A stretch of 33,468 nucleotides of DNA from an uncultured Eubacteriales bacterium (GTDB taxonomy: Bacteria; Bacillota; Clostridia; Oscillospirales; Oscillospiraceae). The notes below the pieces were generated by a model, which worked only from the letters and a program-made list of their open reading frames with translations, was not told where the DNA came from and did no database searches. The position numbers and the translations under genes were made by a program. Shown here piece by piece: positions 30,447 to 33,468 of this stretch; position 1 is the first letter of the stretch, and each line of letters starts with the position of its first letter. The DNA is taken from assembly GCA_949744075.1 (NCBI GenBank), contig CATJWI010000087.1:1-33468 (forward strand), given 5' to 3'.

Positions 30447-30484
30447 GCGCGTCAAAGGGTCTCACCCCTTCGGCGCGCTTTTTT
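30447..30484 (+). terminator. Intrinsic terminator after ppk1
   Basis: GCGCG...AAGGG-tctcac-CCCTT...CGCGC followed by TTTTTT. Confidence 0.65.
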
Positions 30485-30504
30485 CACCCCCCTGCATCTT
30501 TTTC

Positions 30505-30533
30505 TTGACAATTGCCTTTCCATGGTATATAGT
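30505..30533 (+). promoter_or_regulatory. Sigma-A promoter for marR-degV
   Basis: TTGACA (30505-30510), 17 bp spacer, TATAGT (30528-30533). Confidence 0.75.
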
Positions 30534-30552
30534 TCACTTTATGAACTATATA
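30526..30552. promoter_or_regulatory. Perfect 11-bp inverted repeat operator overlapping the -10 of the MarR-family gene
   Basis: TATATAGTTCA-cttta-TGAACTATATA, both arms exact reverse complements, spanning the -10 and likely start site. Confidence 0.8.
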
Positions 30553-30567
30553 GGGAGACTCAACAGT

Positions 30568-31002
30568 ATGCTCAACGAGGAACTGCTTTTTACCTGGCTC
30601 CAACTGGGAAACGTCGTGGACAACCAACGCCTGGTCAGCGGCATGTCCTTCAACGAGGCCATGGTCTGCGGCCTTCTGGCCCGGGCCCAGCGCTCCGGCG
30701 GCTCCCTCACCGCCAGTGAGCTGTGCGCCCAGACCCGCATCCTCAAGTCCCAGATGAACGTGATCCTCCGCTCCCTGGAGCGGGAGGGCCTGCTGCTGCG
30801 CCAGCGGTCCCAGACTGACCTGCGCAGCATTGAGCTGCGCCTCTCCCCCGAGGGGCTGAGGCGCTATGCCGAGGCCCATCGGAAGGTCCTGGTCCTGGTA
30901 GACCGGCTGATCTCCGCCATGGGCGAGGATGCGGTCCACACCCTGATCCCTCTGCTGCGTCAGGTGGTAGAGGTTTTCGACACTATTTTACAGGAGGCAT
31001 AA
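30568..31002 (+). CDS. MarR-family transcriptional regulator
   Basis: 144 aa; winged-helix pattern LTASELCAQTRILKSQMNVILRSLEREGLLLRQRSQTDLRSIELRLSPEGLRRYAEAH; ATG preceded by AGGGAG. Confidence 0.85.
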   Translation: MLNEELLFTWLQLGNVVDNQRLVSGMSFNEAMVCGLLARAQRSGGSLTASELCAQTRILKSQMNVILRSLEREGLLLRQRSQTDLRSIELRLSPEGLRRYAEAHRKVLVLVDRLISAMGEDAVHTLIPLLRQVVEVFDTILQEA

Positions 31003-31007
31003 ACCCT

Positions 31008-31853
31008 ATGGCAATTCGTATCATCACCGACTCTTCCTCTGACTTTGACCGGACCTATGCCAAAGAGCTGGGGATCGACGTGGTCCCCATGTCCATCCAA
31101 TTTGGGGACACGTCCTATCTGGACGGCGTCACACTGAACAAGGCGGACTTCTACCGCCTGCTTTTGTCCGGCAAGGAAAACCCCTCCACCGCCCAGCCGG
31201 CCCCCTCCGACTTCCTCACCCTGTTGGAGCAGGTCAAGGCCGCCGGGGACGAGGCGGTGGTCCTTCCCATCTCCAGCGTCCTCAGCGGTACTTATCAAAG
31301 CGCCTGCATCGCCAAGGACATGTGCGGCTATTCCCCCGTTGAGATCGTGGACACCCGCAGCGCCACCGCCGGCATCCAGCTCTTGGCTGAGCACGCCTGC
31401 AAGCTCCGGGACCAGGGCCGCTCCGCCCAGGAGATCGCCCGGGAGCTGGAGGAACTGAAGGACCGCATCCGCATTTTCGCCCTCATTGACACCCTGGAAT
31501 ATCTCCGCCGGGGCGGGCGGCTTTCCAGCCTCCAAGCGGGGCTGGGCACCGTCACCAAGCTCAAGCCGGTGATCTCGGTCCGGGACGGAGCAGTGGTCGT
31601 GGTGGGCAAGGCCTTCGGCGTCTCCGCCGCCATGAAGCAGCTGCTGAAATTTCTCTCCGAGCACCCGGTGGACAACGCCTTCCCCGCCTTTGCCCTCTAT
31701 TCCGACGACGAAAGCCGGGTGGATGACTTCCTGCCCAAGCTCCGGGAGCTGGACCTGCTGCCCAAAGAGCTGCGGCGGTGCTCCATCGGCCCCACCATCG
31801 GCACCCACATCGGCCCCGGCGCGGTGGGCATGGCCTATGTGGAGCGGCTGTGA
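31008..31853 (+). CDS. DegV family protein (fatty-acid-binding, FakB-like)
   Basis: IRIITDSSSDFDRTYAKELGIDVVPMSIQFGDTSYLDG; SSVLSGTYQSACIA; LEYLRRGGRLSS; GPTIGTHIGPGAVGMAYV. Confidence 0.94.
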   Translation: MAIRIITDSSSDFDRTYAKELGIDVVPMSIQFGDTSYLDGVTLNKADFYRLLLSGKENPSTAQPAPSDFLTLLEQVKAAGDEAVVLPISSVLSGTYQSACIAKDMCGYSPVEIVDTRSATAGIQLLAEHACKLRDQGRSAQEIARELEELKDRIRIFALIDTLEYLRRGGRLSSLQAGLGTVTKLKPVISVRDGAVVVVGKAFGVSAAMKQLLKFLSEHPVDNAFPAFALYSDDESRVDDFLPKLRELDLLPKELRRCSIGPTIGTHIGPGAVGMAYVERL

Positions 31854-31875
31854 ACCAGACCGGTACTCCAAAACC

Positions 31876-31910
31876 AAAAGGAGACGCTTCTGTCAGAAGC
31901 GTCTCCTTTT
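31876..31910. terminator. Bidirectional intrinsic terminator between degV and the GNAT gene
   Basis: 16 bp stem AAAAGGAGACGCTTCT-gtc-AGAAGCGTCTCCTTTT. Confidence 0.9.
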
Positions 31911-31925
31911 CTCTGCACCGGGACA

Positions 31926-32381
31926 TCAGCCCCGGTGGATATACATCCGGCTCCTATTTGCCTCTCCCTCTCCCTGCACCATACAGAGAAATTCCCAGCC
32001 GTACCGCTCATAGAAGGAAGTGTGGTCTGTCACAAGATACAGCACAGAAACTCCCTTTCCCCTCATCTCGGCACAAACATAGTCCAGCAAGGCCCCCGCT
32101 ATCCCGCGGCAGCGCCTGTCCTCCTCTACATACACCGCGCAGACATTGGGCGTCAAGTCCTTTCGGTCATGAAAATCATTTTCGATGACCCCCAAGCCCC
32201 CGACGATCCTGTCCCCCTCCACTGCCAGATACCACTGGGGAATGGGCCCAGCCTTCTGCAGACACTGCTCCATACTCTCTCTATACGCCGCCAAGGGAAC
32301 ACCCCATTTTTCGTGAAACCACCCGGCCGCCTCTTCCATTTTCTCCGGCCCCTCGGCCAAATTGATAATCCTATATCCCAT
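31926..32381 (-). CDS. GNAT family N-acetyltransferase
   Basis: WYLAVEGDRIVGGLGVIENDF, CAVYVEEDRRCRGIAGALLDYV, LYLVTDHTSFYERYGWEFL; RBS AGAGGAAG upstream of MGYRIINL. Confidence 0.88.
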   Translation of the reverse strand: MGYRIINLAEGPEKMEEAAGWFHEKWGVPLAAYRESMEQCLQKAGPIPQWYLAVEGDRIVGGLGVIENDFHDRKDLTPNVCAVYVEEDRRCRGIAGALLDYVCAEMRGKGVSVLYLVTDHTSFYERYGWEFLCMVQGEGEANRSRMYIHRG

Positions 32382-32500
32382 CTCTGCACTTCCTCTGTAT
32401 AATCGGGCTTTCCTCTTCCGCCGAAAGGATTTCAAAACGGAAAGGCCCCGCTGCCAGTCGGATAGTATCCGCCCCTACATAGGATAGGGACTTATGTTTT

Positions 32501-32529
32501 ACTTTATCACACCCACCTATCACCGTCAA
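32501..32529 (-). promoter_or_regulatory. Candidate promoter for the GNAT gene
   Basis: Minus strand TTGACG (32524-32529), 17 bp spacer, TAAAGT (32501-32506). Confidence 0.5.
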
Positions 32530-32545
32530 CACACAAGCCTCCCTC

Positions 32546-32574
32546 TTGACAAACCGGCCCAAACATTTTATAAT
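32546..32574 (+). promoter_or_regulatory. Perfect-consensus sigma-A promoter for the leuA leader
   Basis: TTGACA (32546-32551), 17 bp spacer, TATAAT (32569-32574). Confidence 0.85.
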
Positions 32575-32580
32575 AATCAA

Positions 32581-32838
32581 AACACAATGAAGGGAAGAAG
32601 GTCCCCGGACCCCCCTCAGAGAGCTGGCGGTCGGTGCGAGCCAGCGGGCAGGTCCCCTGACGTATACTGGTCCCCGAGTGGTCCGGCTGAACTCTTTCAG
32701 TAGGCCGGAACGTATGGCCCCGTTAGCGGCCGCGGCCTTGTTGGAGGCCATGAGGGCTGTTTGGGACAACCGGCAGCCGAATCAGGGTGGTACCGCGTGA
32801 TATACGCCCCTGACCAGAAATGGTCGGGGGCGTTTTTT
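32581..32838 (+). ncRNA. T-box leader upstream of leuA, presumably tRNA-Leu responsive
   Basis: T-box sequence AGGGTGGTACCGCG (32784-32797); Stem I distal hairpin GCTGGC-ggtcggtgcga-GCCAGC (32623-32645) after AGAGA; AGTAGGCCGGAACG block (32700-32713); terminator ACGCCCCTGACCA-gaaa-TGGTCGGGGGCGT-TTTTT (32804-32838). Confidence 0.93.
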
Positions 32839-32870
32839 CATCCCCGCCAAATCCAAGGAGGAACCAAGCA

Positions 32871-33468
32871 ATGAAGCAAGGCTACAAAAAGTACATCCCC
32901 TTCGTCCCCCTCAAGCGGCCCAACCGCGCCTGGCCCAACAAGGAGCTGAAAAAGGCCCCCGTCTGGTGCTCGGTGGACCTGCGGGACGGCAACCAGGCCC
33001 TTATCGATCCCATGAACGTACAAGAGAAGCTGGAGATGTTCCACACCCTGGTGGACATCGGCGTTAAGGAGATCGAGGTGGGCTTCCCCTCCGCCGCCGA
33101 AGTGGAGTACGACTTTCTCCGCACCCTCATCGACGACGGCCATGTGCCCGACGACGTGACCCTCCAGGTGCTGGTCCAGGCCCGGCCCCACCTCATCAAA
33201 AAGACCTTCGAGGCCATCCAGGGGGCCAAGCACGTCATCTTCCACTTCTATAACTCCACCTCCACCCTCCAGCGGAAGGTGGTCTTCCACACCGACGTGG
33301 CCGGGGTAAAAAAGATCGCGGTAGAGGGCGCCGAGATGATCTTCGAGACGGCCCAGTCCGTCATTGCCTCGGGCATGGACCTACGGTTCGAGTACTCCCC
33401 CGAATCCTTCATGGGCACCGAGATGGACGCCGCCGCCGAGATCTGCGCCGCCGTGCTGGATGCCCTCC
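32871..33468 (+). CDS. leuA: 2-isopropylmalate synthase, N-terminal part (runs off window)
   Basis: MKQGYKKYIPFVPLKRPNRAWPNKELKKAPVWCSVDLRDGNQALIDPMNVQEKLEMFHTLVDIGVKEIEVGFPSA, matching the long actinobacterial-type IPMS; RBS AAGGAGGAA. Confidence 0.95.
   Translation, partial: MKQGYKKYIPFVPLKRPNRAWPNKELKKAPVWCSVDLRDGNQALIDPMNVQEKLEMFHTLVDIGVKEIEVGFPSAAEVEYDFLRTLIDDGHVPDDVTLQVLVQARPHLIKKTFEAIQGAKHVIFHFYNSTSTLQRKVVFHTDVAGVKKIAVEGAEMIFETAQSVIASGMDLRFEYSPESFMGTEMDAAAEICAAVLDAL

Noticed and set aside
1-33468. CRISPR array, tRNA/rRNA genes, transposase, integrase or prophage signature
   Set aside because: No regularly spaced direct repeats, no cloverleaf or rRNA-like segments, and no mobile-element proteins among the ORFs.

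Overview
High-GC chromosomal window, most consistent with a Clostridia / Oscillospiraceae-like Firmicute (inferred from gene content and consensus TTGACA-17-TATAAT promoters, not searched). Most of it is core metabolism and envelope genes. In order: carB(partial)-carA, metallophosphoesterase, DUF421-DUF4363 pair, a self-contained TPR-DUF2971 gene, yjdF with a candidate yjdF-type riboswitch, a polytopic membrane protein, nrdR, folD, lgt, a YmfH/YmfF-like M16 peptidase pair, a 7.1 kb cyclic beta-1,2-glucan synthase, glpK, a small Cys/Gly/Ser-rich protein, an Xre regulator overlapping comEC, exodeoxyribonuclease III, an S41 protease with SLH repeats, ppx-ppk1, a marR-degV pair with a perfect operator palindrome, a GNAT gene with a structured leader, and a T-box-controlled leuA (partial). 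No CRISPR, tRNA, rRNA, transposase or prophage genes were seen. The items most worth follow-up are the Cys-rich protein at 21591-21902, the yjdF leader, the TPR-DUF2971 cassette, the NrdR with a Cys-to-Ser change in its zinc ribbon, and the MarR operator/promoter overlap. I did not find a clearly novel multi-gene system.
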